Below, one piece after another: positions 1-9,083 of a stretch of DNA of 64,000 nt. This DNA comes from CAJQQK01 sp963696075 (lineage in GTDB: Bacteria > Pseudomonadota > Alphaproteobacteria > Rhizobiales > Hyphomicrobiaceae). The stretch spans positions 36,138 to 100,137 of the forward strand of contig CAVOJD010000031.1 of the NCBI GenBank assembly GCA_963696075.1. The letters are read 5' to 3'. A model generated the notes under the pieces. It was not told where the DNA came from. It did no database searches and worked only from the letters and a program-made list of their open reading frames with translations. The position numbers were made by a program, and so were the translations under genes. Position 1 is the first letter of the stretch, and every line of letters starts with the position of its first letter.

Positions 1-21
1 GAATTTTCGAGGACGCGGCGG

Positions 22-813
22 ATGGATTTGATTTCGCTTTTGGTGCAGCCGTCGATGGTGTTGGTCGCCCTGAGTATACTCGGGCTGGTCCTGATGCTGT
101 TTCGCGGATGGATCGGGAAGATCGGCCGGGGTGTGCTTTTTGGCTCGGCCCTGCTCTATCTCGTGTGCGCGTTCTCGCCGCTGCCGCGGCTCTTGATACT
201 GCCGCTCGAGGAGCGGTTTCCGCGGGTGGCGGCGAGTGCTTTCGAGAAGGTCGATGGCATCGTGGTTCTGGGCGGGGCGATCGATTCCCGGGTCACGAAG
301 CTCAGAAGTCTCATCGCGCTCAATCAAGCGGCCGAACGCTTGACGGAGGCTGCGAGCCTGGCGCATCGGTTCCCGGAGGCGGTGCTGGTCGTGTCGAACG
401 GCAGCAACAACCGGATCGATGAGACCGATCCGTTCGGGTATGCGGAATATCGGATCTTTGAAGGGCTCGGGATCGCGCGGGAGCGCATCATCTATGAGCG
501 GCACTCGAATGATACGTATACGAATGCGACGCTTGGCAAGGAAGTGGCCCAGCCGAAGCCAGGCCAGACCTGGCTGCTCGTGACGACGGCCAGCCACATG
601 GCACGGGCGGTTGGAAGCTTCCGCAAGGTCGGCTTCGATGTTGTGCCTTATCCGGTCGATTTTCGGACGTTTGGGCCCGGGCGTGGGGTTCGCTTTTTTG
701 CGCGACCCTCGGAGGGCCTTGAGATGATGGATACGGCGGTCAAGGAGTGGATCGGCCTTGTTTATTACTGGTTACGCGGGCGCACGTCGGAGCTTTATCC
801 GGCGCCCGAGTAA
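22..813 (+). CDS. YdcF/SanA-like DUF218 membrane protein
   Basis: This 263-residue protein has two N-terminal membrane segments (about residues 8-28 and 35-55) followed by a DUF218 domain. The domain begins at the strand VDGIVVLGG (77-85). The family motif ERHSNDTYTNA lies at 159-169 and SHMARA at 191-196. DUF218 proteins such as YdcF, SanA and ElyC act at the envelope; ElyC is linked to peptidoglycan and undecaprenyl-carrier metabolism, while YdcF can bind S-adenosylmethionine. The substrate here cannot be told from sequence. The gene starts at the left edge and ends convergently with the glycosyltransferase gene, so its own operon partners may lie outside the window. Confidence 0.88.
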   Translation: MDLISLLVQPSMVLVALSILGLVLMLFRGWIGKIGRGVLFGSALLYLVCAFSPLPRLLILPLEERFPRVAASAFEKVDGIVVLGGAIDSRVTKLRSLIALNQAAERLTEAASLAHRFPEAVLVVSNGSNNRIDETDPFGYAEYRIFEGLGIARERIIYERHSNDTYTNATLGKEVAQPKPGQTWLLVTTASHMARAVGSFRKVGFDVVPYPVDFRTFGPGRGVRFFARPSEGLEMMDTAVKEWIGLVYYWLRGRTSELYPAPE

Positions 814-858
814 CCAACTCGCGCTTCGACCGTCCAATCGTTCCGTGCCGGCGCCGTT

Positions 859-2022
859 TCACTCTGCCGGTTGCGGTGTGGGGTAGGTGCGACGGTCGTT
901 TTTCTGTTTCATGATTGATTGGAGCACGTCGCGTTCGAGTTCGACGGCGTAGTCCAGCGAGAGCGTATCGCGGGCGAATTGCGCCGCTTTCCGGCCCACG
1001 GCGGGGTCGTAGTTTTCGAGCACCCAACGCAGTTTGTTCTCGATGTCGTCGGCTCCGAAGCCTTCGGTCAGGTAGCCCGTGACGTTGTCCTCGATCAATT
1101 CGAGGATGCCGCCGACAGGGGTGCCGACGCAGATCAGGCCGGAGGCCATTGCCTCGATCAATGTCTTTGGCATGCCTTCGCGCGTCGAGCACAGAATGTA
1201 GAGGCTGTAGTCGTGGTGGATGCGCATCAATTCGGTGTTCGGCACGAAGCCCTTGAAGGTGACATCTGCGCCGACCTTCTCGGCATACGCGCGCAGTTCC
1301 GCCTCCTGGGGGCCGCCGCCGTAGAGGTGGAGGGGGTGGCCGAGGCGGGCGCAGGCGGTCATGAGGTTGATGATGTTCTTGACCTCGTGGAGGCGTCCAA
1401 CGAACAGGATCGGCCGGGTCATGTCATAGCCGTCAACCGGCCGGAAGCCCTTGAGATCGACGTAGTTGGGCAGAAGCGTGATCGGGGTCTTCGGTGCCAT
1501 CGCGCCGTAGTATTCAAGCATCTCGTTCGAGGTGACGGCGGCGTGGTTGGCGGTTCGCATCTGGAGCTTTTCGAGTTGGAGGGTGATCCAGGCGCGGAAC
1601 GGTTTGTTCTCGGTCTTGAAGCGGCTGGAGAGCGGGTATCCCAAGCGGAAGAGGTATGGTTTGCGGGTGATCAAGGCGGCAATCATCGAGGCCCAGGAAC
1701 CGCTGACCTGGTGGGCCTTGACGACGTCGACTTTCGACAGCGTGCGCCAGTGGATGAGGGGGCCGATGAACGAATAGATGAGCGCGCCGGGCTTGTTGTC
1801 CAGGAATTTTGGCGGCATCAGCAGTTCAACGCTGTTCCAGAAGGGGTTCTCCTGGCGCAGTTGGTCGAGGAGTTCCTGATCGCTGCGGTGGGAGGTGAAC
1901 CAGTAGAAGCGGTCGAAGTCGCCTTCTTCGAGGAACCGTTCGTACTGCGCGATGTTGCGCGAGAGGATGCCCTGGTGGTGTTCGCGGCGGATCGCCAGCA
2001 GGTACTCGAAAAACAGAACCAT
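859..2022 (-). CDS. Family 4-type glycosyltransferase
   Basis: The C-terminal half has the GT-B nucleotide-sugar binding layout of GT4 enzymes: PILFVGRLHEVKNI opens the second Rossmann domain, and EGMPKTLIEAMASG carries the E-x7-E motif. The N-terminal acceptor domain begins MVLFFEYLLAIRREHHQGIL. The enzyme probably transfers a sugar during polysaccharide or glycolipid assembly; donor and acceptor are unknown. The frame stays open upstream to an ATG at 2157, but those 45 residues are rich in Arg, Thr and Ala and unlike a GT fold, so I prefer the ATG at 2022. It is a lone gene, with no polysaccharide cluster nearby. Confidence 0.85.
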   Translation of the reverse strand: MVLFFEYLLAIRREHHQGILSRNIAQYERFLEEGDFDRFYWFTSHRSDQELLDQLRQENPFWNSVELLMPPKFLDNKPGALIYSFIGPLIHWRTLSKVDVVKAHQVSGSWASMIAALITRKPYLFRLGYPLSSRFKTENKPFRAWITLQLEKLQMRTANHAAVTSNEMLEYYGAMAPKTPITLLPNYVDLKGFRPVDGYDMTRPILFVGRLHEVKNIINLMTACARLGHPLHLYGGGPQEAELRAYAEKVGADVTFKGFVPNTELMRIHHDYSLYILCSTREGMPKTLIEAMASGLICVGTPVGGILELIEDNVTGYLTEGFGADDIENKLRWVLENYDPAVGRKAAQFARDTLSLDYAVELERDVLQSIMKQKNDRRTYPTPQPAE

Positions 2023-2301
2023 ACTCTTCAACGCAACAACTCCATTTGTCTGGCGGTGGAACATGCCGCGCCGGTGGTTACCGGTGCAGCGTTCACGGGT
2101 GGACGTTGCCAAAACGGTTGCGGCCCCTGTCGATGCCGGCACGTCGTGTGCGGTCATTCCAGGGCGGGACCTGAAGCATTCTTTTACGAAACTCCCGGTC
2201 CAGCCGCAGTGCAGATCTGAGGATCGCCGGCTCTGCGTGTGCCTGGTGTGTGGTTTCTGGCACAGCCGGGGGTTGCGGGCCCGGTTGGGCCTGCGATCCG
2301 G

Positions 2302-2922
2302 TCAGGTCAGCGGCAGCATGACGTGCTCGCGGTAGGTTGGGCGACCTGCCAGGCGTTCGTACCAGGCACGCAGGTTCGGGAAATTGCCGTGCTCAACGGG
2401 AAGCGCGTACCAGCGGTAGGCGACACAGCCCAACGGGAAATCGGCGACGGTGAGGTTGTCGCCCATGATGTAGTCGCGGCCGGCCAGGTGACGATCGAGA
2501 ATGGCGATGGCGTCGCGGAAGCCGTTGGCGCCGGCTTCGATGGCGGCGGGGTTGCGCTGGTCTTCAGGCGTTCTGATCAGGCCCCAGAAGACAGGTGTGA
2601 TGCACGGCAGGATGGTGGTCTGCTGCCAGTCCATCCACATTTCGGCGCGGGCGCGCTCGCCGGCATCCGTGGGGATCAGGGTGCCTGGGGCGTGCTTGGC
2701 TGCCAGATAACGGACGATGACGTTGGATTCCCAAAGCACAAGGCCGTCGTCGTTGATCGTGGGGACGCGGCTGTTGGGGTTCATCGCCATGTACCAGTCT
2801 TCCTTGACCTTGCCATGTTCGAGGCCGGCGACCTCATGCTCGATCTCAAGGCCGAGTTCGGCGATCATCCACATGACCTTCTGGACGTTGATCGAATTGG
2901 GTCTGCCCCAGACTTTCAGCAT
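2302..2922 (-). CDS. Glutathione S-transferase (first of two)
   Basis: At 206 residues this is a normal-length GST. The N-terminal thioredoxin-like domain starts MLKVWGRPNSINVQKVMW; the Ser/Asn pair near residues 10-12 sits at the usual catalytic position. The cis-Pro segment NSRVPTIND and glutathione-binding WESNVIVRYL follow. The all-helical C-terminal domain contains the N-capping box LTVADFPLG. A cytosolic enzyme conjugating or reducing small electrophiles with glutathione is expected. A second, only distantly similar GST lies at 7084-7653. The promoter would be in the 190 bases shared with the divergent cupin gene. Confidence 0.92.
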   Translation of the reverse strand: MLKVWGRPNSINVQKVMWMIAELGLEIEHEVAGLEHGKVKEDWYMAMNPNSRVPTINDDGLVLWESNVIVRYLAAKHAPGTLIPTDAGERARAEMWMDWQQTTILPCITPVFWGLIRTPEDQRNPAAIEAGANGFRDAIAILDRHLAGRDYIMGDNLTVADFPLGCVAYRWYALPVEHGNFPNLRAWYERLAGRPTYREHVMLPLT

Positions 2923-3114
2923 TGCCGTTTTCCCTGCTTGGTACGGTTCATTTCAGGTGGTTCGTCGGTCGCGACCGATCATGGGTGGCGCGGCGGACAA
3001 CTCCAATGGTTGCGGGGCATGCATAGCATGGGGCAATCAGTTTGGCACAGGATCGGTTCGCGGGGGTTGGAGCGGGGCCGGCCGCTGGCACAGGTGCGAG
3101 GCGAGAGGTTCGAA

Positions 3115-3621
3115 ATGGATGTCGAGGCAATCGAACTCAGGGATGATGGGCGGGTTCCGAACAATCCGGATCTGGCGCTCGTAGTTTATCGGGGGGCGCT
3201 GGCGCGGGAGATGGAACCGGCGGATGTGATCCGGCTGTTCGGTGGCAATGGCTGGCGGGGGGGCTGGGTCAACGGCATTTTTCCGTATCACCACTATCAT
3301 GCCCGGTCGCATGAAGTGCTGGCGAACGTGGGGGCGGCCGTCACGGTGCAATTCGGCGGGGAAAAGGGGCCGGTCGTGTCATTCGAGGCGGGCGATGTGG
3401 TCGTCATCCCGGCCGGGGGCGGTCATTGCCGGGTGTCGAGCGGTGGTGGCTTGGTGATCGTCGGCGCCTATCCGGTGGGCCAAGAAGATTGGGATCTGAG
3501 CCGCGCCGATAACCCGGCGGACTATGCGCGGGCGCACGATGAAATTGCGCGAGTTGCGCTGCCGCTGCTTGATCCGGTGACCGGTCAGCGCGGTCCGCTG
3601 CTTGATCTGTGGGCCTCGTGA
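3115..3621 (+). CDS. Small cupin-fold protein (YjlB-like)
   Basis: This 168-residue single-domain cupin carries FPYHHYHARSHEVL, the His/Glu metal-binding cluster, followed by the glycine-rich strands of the barrel (FEAGDVVVIPAGGGHCRV). The C-terminal tail has GAYPVGQEDWDLSR. YjlB-type cupins are of unknown function and usually cytosolic. The frame is open far upstream over the divergent GST gene, but only the part from the ATG at 3115 looks like protein, so I start there. It ends just before an inverted repeat that may act as a terminator. Confidence 0.82.
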   Translation: MDVEAIELRDDGRVPNNPDLALVVYRGALAREMEPADVIRLFGGNGWRGGWVNGIFPYHHYHARSHEVLANVGAAVTVQFGGEKGPVVSFEAGDVVVIPAGGGHCRVSSGGGLVIVGAYPVGQEDWDLSRADNPADYARAHDEIARVALPLLDPVTGQRGPLLDLWAS

Positions 3622-3655
3622 GCGCGCTTGGGGAGATCGGAGATCGTTAGAGTGA

Positions 3656-3680
3656 GCCTGCCGGGGATTTTCCGGCAGGC
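3656..3680. terminator. Hairpin between convergent genes
   Basis: Arms GCCTGCCGG and CCGGCAGGC form a perfect 9-bp stem with a 7-base loop (GGATTTT), 35 bases after the cupin stop and 56 bases beyond the stop of the convergent small secreted gene. There is no U-tract of usual length, so intrinsic termination is plausible but unproven; it could serve both strands. Confidence 0.45.
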
Positions 3681-3735
3681 CGTTGGTTTGCTGCACAGGG
3701 CGACGGGTTGTCGGGTCCCTTGCGTGCCGGGGAAG

Positions 3736-3963
3736 CTACTTTCTGCAGGGGCCGCTGCTGACGCCGCCGTCATCGCTGAAGGACATGCACGTTGCTTCAG
3801 CCTTCTTGACCGTCTGAGGCTTTTTGGCGCTCTTGGCGACGCACTTGCCGGCAGATTTGGACCAAGAGGTGCCGGCTTTGCACTTCGGTGCAGCGGTTGC
3901 AGGAAGGGTGGCGGCTGCCGCCATGGCGGCGATCAGACCGAGGGAAATAGCAAGAGTTTTCAT
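3736..3963 (-). CDS. Small secreted Cys-containing protein
   Basis: This 75-residue protein starts MKTLAISLGLIAAMAAAATL, a clear signal peptide with likely cleavage after an Ala-x-Ala near residue 25. The mature part is about 50 residues, Lys-rich, with four cysteines (KCKAGTSWSKSAGKC, ATCMSFSDD, GPCRK), consistent with two disulfides in the periplasm. I do not recognise a family. An in-frame ATG three codons upstream (3972) is possible, but the core signal peptide begins at 3963. Confidence 0.68.
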   Translation of the reverse strand: MKTLAISLGLIAAMAAAATLPATAAPKCKAGTSWSKSAGKCVAKSAKKPQTVKKAEATCMSFSDDGGVSSGPCRK

Positions 3964-4130
3964 GAGGCGCACTCCAAGGCGCGAAGGGCACGTTGGCCAG
4001 CCACGTCATCGTGATCCAGCGCATGACCCGCGCGGGAATTAGGGCTAAGGCGCGGGTTCGGCAAGATGGGAAATGATGGGCACACCGTCACGTTTGCGTG
4101 ATTGTAACTGCGCTTTGCCGCGCCGCGGTT

Positions 4131-5405
4131 TCAGAGGCCCGCGACGGCGTGGCCCGACGCCTTTTTCGGGCGGCGCATTGCGATCAACCGGTGCGCCTCG
4201 TCGCTGCATCCTTGGCGGAGCAAGGCGGACAAATACATGAACTCGAGGAGGTCGCGCTGGGCGCGGCTGCCGCCGAGGCGTTCGTGCTGGGCCATGACCG
4301 GGGTGAGGGCTGCGATGCATTCCGCCCACGCCTGGCGGGCGAACGCGCGGAAGGCTTCGCCGGCCTTGGTGACGAGTTCGCCGGCGGGACCACGGGCGTC
4401 GCGGATGATCTTCTCGAGCGCTTCGGTGTCTCCGGCCATGGCGTGGGCGAGGGCTGCATGCGTGTCGGCGAAGGCGATGCCGGGTTCGGGAAAGATCTTT
4501 TTTGCGTAGGCGCTGATCTGGTGCCAGCGATCAGCCTGTGAGGGCGCGCCTGCAAATTCGGCGCGCATCAGGAAGGATGCCGCATCGGTGAGCACGTTGA
4601 GGGGTGGGCCCCAGGCGCCGTCGGGGCGAACGTCTGCTTCGAAGACTTCCCAGGCGCGGTCCCAGTGGCCCTGCTCCATGGCCCAGAGCGCGGTGTGCCA
4701 GGAGATGTGGCAATGGAGGGGCGCGCGCTTGTCGTAGTCGTTTCGCCAACCGTCGATGTAGCGGTAGCCGGCTTCAGTCTCGCCATTCTCGTAGTAGATG
4801 TGGGCGCGGATGTGGGCGCCGTGGGCGTTGCGCGGATTGCCGGCAAGCGAGCGCTCGATGGTGCCGATGGAGGTTGCGATCTGCCCGGCCTCGACCTGGC
4901 CGAAGGCGTGGACGCATGTGAACCACCAGTCGTCGCCGTAGTGGGGGGCGAGGTGGTTGAGGAAGGCGAGTTGTTCGGCTTCGCGGCCGGGCTGACCGGA
5001 AAAGCCGATGAGGCCGAAGACGCCGGTGCAGGGCTGGACGATGAGGGCGTCGCGGGGATGATCGGCGGTGTGGGCGAGGATCGCCTTGTAGGCGTCGGCG
5101 CCACGGCCGGCGATCAGGTGGCTCATGGCGGCGATGTGGGATTGCTCGCGGCCGGAGGTTTTGGGGGCGAGGCCGTCGGCGGTGGCCATCGCGTCGCGGG
5201 CTTCGGGCATGCGCGCTGAAATCTGCGCCGCGCGGGCGATGCCGGCGTAGGCAAGGGCGAAGTCGGGGTCGGCCTCGGTTGCGCGGCGGAAGGCCTCCTC
5301 GGCTCCGGCATTGGCGGAGATCAGGCGGTCGACGCCGTCGACGTAAGCATCGCGTGCGGCGTCTGACGAGGTTGTGAGCCGGTTGTCGTAGCGGTCGGTC
5401 AACAT
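4131..5405 (-). CDS. Tetratricopeptide-repeat protein, TTC38-like
   Basis: This 424-residue protein is mostly helical repeats. TPR-like pairs are seen at AEEAFRRATEADPDFALAYA (about residues 34-54), in the middle around HGAHIRAHIYYENGETEAGY, and near AFADTHAALAHAMAGDTEAL. The arrangement resembles the TTC38 family, soluble proteins of unknown biochemical role found in many proteobacteria. There is no signal peptide or membrane segment. The gene stands alone, with 119 bases to the oxidoreductase gene upstream on the same strand. Confidence 0.8.
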   Translation of the reverse strand: MLTDRYDNRLTTSSDAARDAYVDGVDRLISANAGAEEAFRRATEADPDFALAYAGIARAAQISARMPEARDAMATADGLAPKTSGREQSHIAAMSHLIAGRGADAYKAILAHTADHPRDALIVQPCTGVFGLIGFSGQPGREAEQLAFLNHLAPHYGDDWWFTCVHAFGQVEAGQIATSIGTIERSLAGNPRNAHGAHIRAHIYYENGETEAGYRYIDGWRNDYDKRAPLHCHISWHTALWAMEQGHWDRAWEVFEADVRPDGAWGPPLNVLTDAASFLMRAEFAGAPSQADRWHQISAYAKKIFPEPGIAFADTHAALAHAMAGDTEALEKIIRDARGPAGELVTKAGEAFRAFARQAWAECIAALTPVMAQHERLGGSRAQRDLLEFMYLSALLRQGCSDEAHRLIAMRRPKKASGHAVAGL

Positions 5406-5524
5406 AGCGGAGCCTCAAGGAAAATTGTCTGGTTTGGCCCAGTTTCGCGCAAAAATTTCCCGGCGTCATGTCGAAACGCCTGCGGCAACCCGCGAGATGC
5501 CTGGGCGCTCTACCTTTGCTAGCT

Positions 5525-5971
5525 TCACAGTGCGTTCAACTTGGCAAGGTTCACCGCCCTGAGATCCGCCTCGGTTGCGCCGTGGTCGTAGGCGGGTGAC
5601 AGGATTTCCTCGACCGCCGTGACGTCGATGACGACGAATGACGACATGCGGTCGAGGTAGTCGGCCCAGGCTGCGTCAAATGCAGCCATGACGGCGGCGG
5701 GGGCGTCGGACTTGCGGGTGACTTTGGCGGTGCCGGTGACGCGGAGTGCTTTGCGGGCGAGGACGTCGGTGAAGCAGATCTCGATGGCGGGGCGCTGCAT
5801 GAGGTTGGTGATGGTGCCGGGGGAGCGAATGTTGCCGAAGGCGATCGTCGTGGGGTCGACAACGACAAAGGTTGCCTTGGTCGAGACCGAGGGCGTTCCG
5901 TCGGCATTCACAGTCGCGACCGAGCCTGCGTTGAAAGTCATGATCATGTCGCGCATGGCATCGGTCAGCAT
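5525..5971 (-). CDS. Pyridoxamine 5'-phosphate oxidase-like protein
   Basis: The 148-residue product has the split-barrel FMN-binding fold: GSVATVNADGTPSVSTKATF near the N-terminus, then the strand TIAFGNIRSPGTITNLMQRP and the core ALRVTGTAKV. Such proteins bind FMN or F420-like cofactors or haem and act as small cytosolic oxidoreductases. Too little remains to call true PNPOx activity. The frame is open 29 residues further upstream, but that part is Arg/Pro-rich and lacks homology-like structure, so MLTDAMRDMI is taken as the start. Confidence 0.8.
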   Translation of the reverse strand: MLTDAMRDMIMTFNAGSVATVNADGTPSVSTKATFVVVDPTTIAFGNIRSPGTITNLMQRPAIEICFTDVLARKALRVTGTAKVTRKSDAPAAVMAAFDAAWADYLDRMSSFVVIDVTAVEEILSPAYDHGATEADLRAVNLAKLNAL

Positions 5972-6072
5972 TGGCGTGTCCTGTTTTTCGGCTGGCCTGA
6001 AAGGTCCCGGCGCGCCGCTTCGCGTCGTCCGGGACCGCAGGGTGATAGGGCTGTTCACGCTATGGCTTGCGC

Positions 6073-6978
6073 CTACTCGGCAGCGTAAACGGTTTTGGCG
6101 CCGCCGGTCTTCTGGGTCTTGAAGATCGAGCCGGCATCGGGAGCGGGCGGCAGGGGGATGCGTACGGGTACGGGTTCGACACGCGGCTGCATCGTGAGTT
6201 CGCCGGTAATGACGCTGTCCTGAAGCGCTTCGAAGATCGCCTTCTGGCCGCTGGCGGCGAGTTTATTGAGGGCGCCGGAGCCGAACAGGGGCCAGGCATC
6301 TGCGGCGCGGCATTCGTAGAACAGGATATAGCGGCAGCGGTCCGACTTGTTCGGCGCGGAGCCGTGCAGGGCACGTGCGTGGTGGACGGTCATGGAGCCG
6401 GCCTTGCCGGTGAGGGTGACAGCCTTGGCGTAGTCGAAGTCGGGGTCGTCGGGGTCGACGGCGCCGCAGAAGACGCCATCCTTGTTGGTGTGGGCGAGGA
6501 CGGGGCCTTTGTGAGAGCCGGGAATGACCTGGAGGGGGCCGTTGGCTTCGTCGCAGTCCTCGATGAAGAGCCCGAAGGCTAGCATGTCGTCGTTGGTGTG
6601 GGGATAAAATGCCCAATCCTGGTGCCACTCGACGGCCTGGCCGCCGCCGGGCGCCTTGGTGTTGAGTTTGGTGGTCTGGATCATGGTGTTGGGGCCCAGG
6701 AGGGCGGTGAGGACCTCGGTCATCTTCGAGTTCTTGAGGACATCCCAATAGTAGGGGTCCTGCTTGTGGGGCAGCTTGATGCGGGTGAGGCGAGGGTTGT
6801 TCGGGCCGTGGCCGTCGTCGAGGTCGAAGCGGTCGTCGCTCTCGGTCAGAGGGCGGGACTGGTCGATGAGGCTATAGGTGATCTCGCGCAGGCGGGCGAG
6901 TTGCTCATCCGTGACCGCGTTCTCGACCATCAGGTAGCCGTTCTCGCGATAGAACTCGATTTCGGTCGGAGTGAGCAT
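6073..6978 (-). CDS. Phytanoyl-CoA dioxygenase family protein
   Basis: This 301-residue Fe(II)/2-oxoglutarate oxygenase has the metal triad H119-x-D121 in VEWHQDWAF and a distal histidine in ARALHGSAPN (H205). An arginine follows in SDRCRYILFY, the expected 2-oxoglutarate ligand. PhyH-family enzymes hydroxylate lipids or small metabolites; no phytanoyl-CoA pathway genes are adjacent, so the substrate is unknown. The start MLTPTEIEFY matches the usual family N-terminus; 26 in-frame upstream codons are ignored. Confidence 0.86.
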   Translation of the reverse strand: MLTPTEIEFYRENGYLMVENAVTDEQLARLREITYSLIDQSRPLTESDDRFDLDDGHGPNNPRLTRIKLPHKQDPYYWDVLKNSKMTEVLTALLGPNTMIQTTKLNTKAPGGGQAVEWHQDWAFYPHTNDDMLAFGLFIEDCDEANGPLQVIPGSHKGPVLAHTNKDGVFCGAVDPDDPDFDYAKAVTLTGKAGSMTVHHARALHGSAPNKSDRCRYILFYECRAADAWPLFGSGALNKLAASGQKAIFEALQDSVITGELTMQPRVEPVPVRIPLPPAPDAGSIFKTQKTGGAKTVYAAE

Positions 6979-7083
6979 GTGGGCCTCGCTCGGCTGTGGG
7001 TCTCGTCTGTGGATCTTGCCTGATATATCAGTGATCGATCGCCAAGCGGGCGTCAAGGCGTCCGCTCGGCGATGCGCGGGTGC

Positions 7084-7653
7084 CTATTCGTAGGTCTTCT
7101 CGATCTCGAGCGCCTTCTGGACAGCGGGGCGGGCGAGCATTCGGTCGTGGTGCGCCTCGAGGGCTGGATAGGTGCCGGGGGCTGCGTCGAGGGCGGGGCG
7201 GAAGCGCCAGTAGACGCGGAAGAGGTGGATGTCGGCGATCGAATAACGCCCGATCGCCCACTCCTTTTCGCCGAGTTTGCGGTTGGCGACATCGAAGGCT
7301 TCGGCAATGTGTTCCGGCCCCTTGGCGCGGGAGCCGTGGAGGGTGGAGGCGGCAAACGACATCCAGGAGATGACGTCGGCTTCAGCTTCCAGGTCGCCTT
7401 CGGGCCACAGGTTGGCCGCGGGATATTTGCGGGCAATGTAGTAGAGGGTGGCTGCGACTTCGGTGATCACCTTGCCGCTGTCGGTGACCAGGGCGGGGAC
7501 CTTGCCGTTCGGATTGATGGCGAGATATTCGGGCGTCCGGGTTGCCTGTTCGGAGAGAGGGCGGAAATCCAGTTCGTGGTCGGCGCCGCATTCGATCAGG
7601 GCGATGTGGGTGGCCAGCGAACTGGTCGATGGCGAGAAATAGAGTTTCAGCAT
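7084..7653 (-). CDS. Glutathione S-transferase (second of two)
   Basis: A 189-residue GST: N-terminal MLKLYFSPSTSSLATHIALI with catalytic-region serines, cis-Pro segment NGKVPALVTD, and the helical domain with IGRYSIADIHLFRVYW. It resembles the bacterial GstA/beta-like group more than the GST at 2302-2922. The frame continues 64 codons upstream, but that stretch is low-complexity and Pro/His-rich and overlaps the end of the ATP-grasp gene; the ATG at 7653 gives the canonical N-terminus. Confidence 0.9.
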   Translation of the reverse strand: MLKLYFSPSTSSLATHIALIECGADHELDFRPLSEQATRTPEYLAINPNGKVPALVTDSGKVITEVAATLYYIARKYPAANLWPEGDLEAEADVISWMSFAASTLHGSRAKGPEHIAEAFDVANRKLGEKEWAIGRYSIADIHLFRVYWRFRPALDAAPGTYPALEAHHDRMLARPAVQKALEIEKTYE

Positions 7654-7757
7654 GGGGTCCTCATGGCGCGTTGGCTCAGATGACAATCGGCCATTGAGGT
7701 GGCGACGGCAATCGCTGGTGTGATGCCCGGGGGCCGACAAAGAGGCGGGTGGCTGGC

Positions 7758-9035
7758 TCAGTGACGGCGCGGGCGAGTGCGTCCGATGAGTGTTGCCATC
7801 AGCGTGCGCAGGCAGGTGGCAAGGGTTGCCAAGCTCAAGCGCCAATTGCGGCGGTCGAGATCCCAGAAATGAACCGGGCGGCGGTATGATGCCAGCAGAT
7901 CCTTCCAGGTGAGGCGTCCGTCGCGCCAGTATTGGCGCAGGGCGGCGGCATCGTTGGCCAGCATGACGTGGCGGAAGTCGAGGGTCGTCGGGGTTACGGC
8001 CTCGACGGGGTGGCCGATCAGGTCGAGATAGACGAGCCAGGCCTGATCGATGCCGGCATAGTGAACGGCATCACCCGAGCCGGAGAAGCGTGGGTTGATG
8101 TCGAGCACTTTGGGTGTGTTGTCGGTGCTGTCCCAGATGAGTTCGAGTTCGCAGGTGCCGAGGTAGCCGGTGGCACGCAGGAACTGGTCGCAGATCTGGG
8201 TGATGGCTGGATCCTCGACCGGTTCGCAGACGGTTGGCAGGCCGAGGTGGGTGCAGCGCAGTTCACGCAAGGTGAGGTGCGCGACCCGGTCCCCGTCGTT
8301 GCGGTAGATCGCGACGTGAACGCGCTTGTCCTTGTCGGGGGCGTCGATCATTTCCTGGATGATCGCTTGTCGCGAGAACTCGCAGGCGAGGCGATACTTG
8401 GCGAGGAGTTCAGCCGGGTCATGGGCGACAAGGGCCTTGCGGCAATGAACTGGGTGGCCTGCGGGTGCGCTCCAAAACCTTTGGTGGCGCGGTTTGACGA
8501 GGACTGGAAATCTCGCGCTGGAAGCGAATTCAAGGACTGCGTTTTCAGTGTCAACGAAAACACTGTTTGGAATAGGCAGGCCAAATTGTTTCGCATACCG
8601 GAGTTGGCCGTCCTTAACGGCCAGGTCAGCCTGGAGTTTGGCGGAGCGGGAAATGCGGAAATAACCGCCGAGCACGTCGGCATGCTGGCCGATGGCGGAG
8701 ATAAACTGGTCGGAGGCTGCCATCAGAACGGGGCGGGCGCCAACTTTCCTTGCGAGGTCGCGCATGAACTGGACCCAAGCCGCGGGCGCCTCATCCGGGT
8801 TCGGGCAGACGACGGCTTCGCCATAGGGCGATGAGAACGCCTGAACGCGCGGGTCGCAATCAATGAGGATGACGCGGACGCCGCGATCGGCAAGGCTGCG
8901 GGCAATCAACACGCCGGTGAGGAAGCCGCTCGCAACAATGGCGACGGGCCAGTCGGAGGTGTCGGGCAATCCGCTCCGCGACCGGGCGGTTTCGAGCCGG
9001 CCGGGCGAGCTGCCTGTTCGCTGAGCGATCGCCAC
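7758..9035 (-). CDS. ATP-grasp ligase-like protein
   Basis: This 425-residue protein has an N-terminal Rossmann-like preATP-grasp part (WPVAIVASGFLTGVLIARSL), an ATP-grasp core with FPVLVKPRHQRF, and the metal/phosphate-binding end PKVLDINPRFSGSGD, where Glu-x-Asn is replaced by Asp-x-Asn. ATP-grasp enzymes join a carboxylate to an amine or thiol via an acyl phosphate. The long C-terminal part may bind the second substrate. Translation starts at a GTG preceded by AAGGTGAG with good spacing. No amino-acid, peptide or capsule operon is adjacent, so the product is unknown. Confidence 0.82.
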   Translation of the reverse strand: MAIAQRTGSSPGRLETARSRSGLPDTSDWPVAIVASGFLTGVLIARSLADRGVRVILIDCDPRVQAFSSPYGEAVVCPNPDEAPAAWVQFMRDLARKVGARPVLMAASDQFISAIGQHADVLGGYFRISRSAKLQADLAVKDGQLRYAKQFGLPIPNSVFVDTENAVLEFASSARFPVLVKPRHQRFWSAPAGHPVHCRKALVAHDPAELLAKYRLACEFSRQAIIQEMIDAPDKDKRVHVAIYRNDGDRVAHLTLRELRCTHLGLPTVCEPVEDPAITQICDQFLRATGYLGTCELELIWDSTDNTPKVLDINPRFSGSGDAVHYAGIDQAWLVYLDLIGHPVEAVTPTTLDFRHVMLANDAAALRQYWRDGRLTWKDLLASYRRPVHFWDLDRRNWRLSLATLATCLRTLMATLIGRTRPRRH

Positions 9036-9067
9036 CGTTAACTCACCTTCACAGTAATAAAACTAAT

Positions 9068-9083
9068 GAACGATCATTCGTTC
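9068..9083. promoter_or_regulatory. Palindromic operator-like site
   Basis: GAACGA-TCAT-TCGTTC is a perfect 6+6 inverted repeat with a 4-base centre, 33-48 bases upstream of the GTG start of the ATP-grasp gene, in an AT-richer intergenic stretch. TetR-type regulators often bind sites of this shape (established), but no TetR gene is in the window, so the regulator is unknown. Confidence 0.35.

Noticed and set aside
919..2220. Long plus-strand open frame opposite the glycosyltransferase gene
   Set aside because: Runs antisense to a recognisable enzyme, with Val/Gly/Asp/Ala-rich sequence typical of the shadow frame of GC-rich genes. Similar shadows at 11416-12396, 17391-18344, 24642-25973, 51094-52470, 52576-54204 and 54765-56141 were rejected for the same reason.
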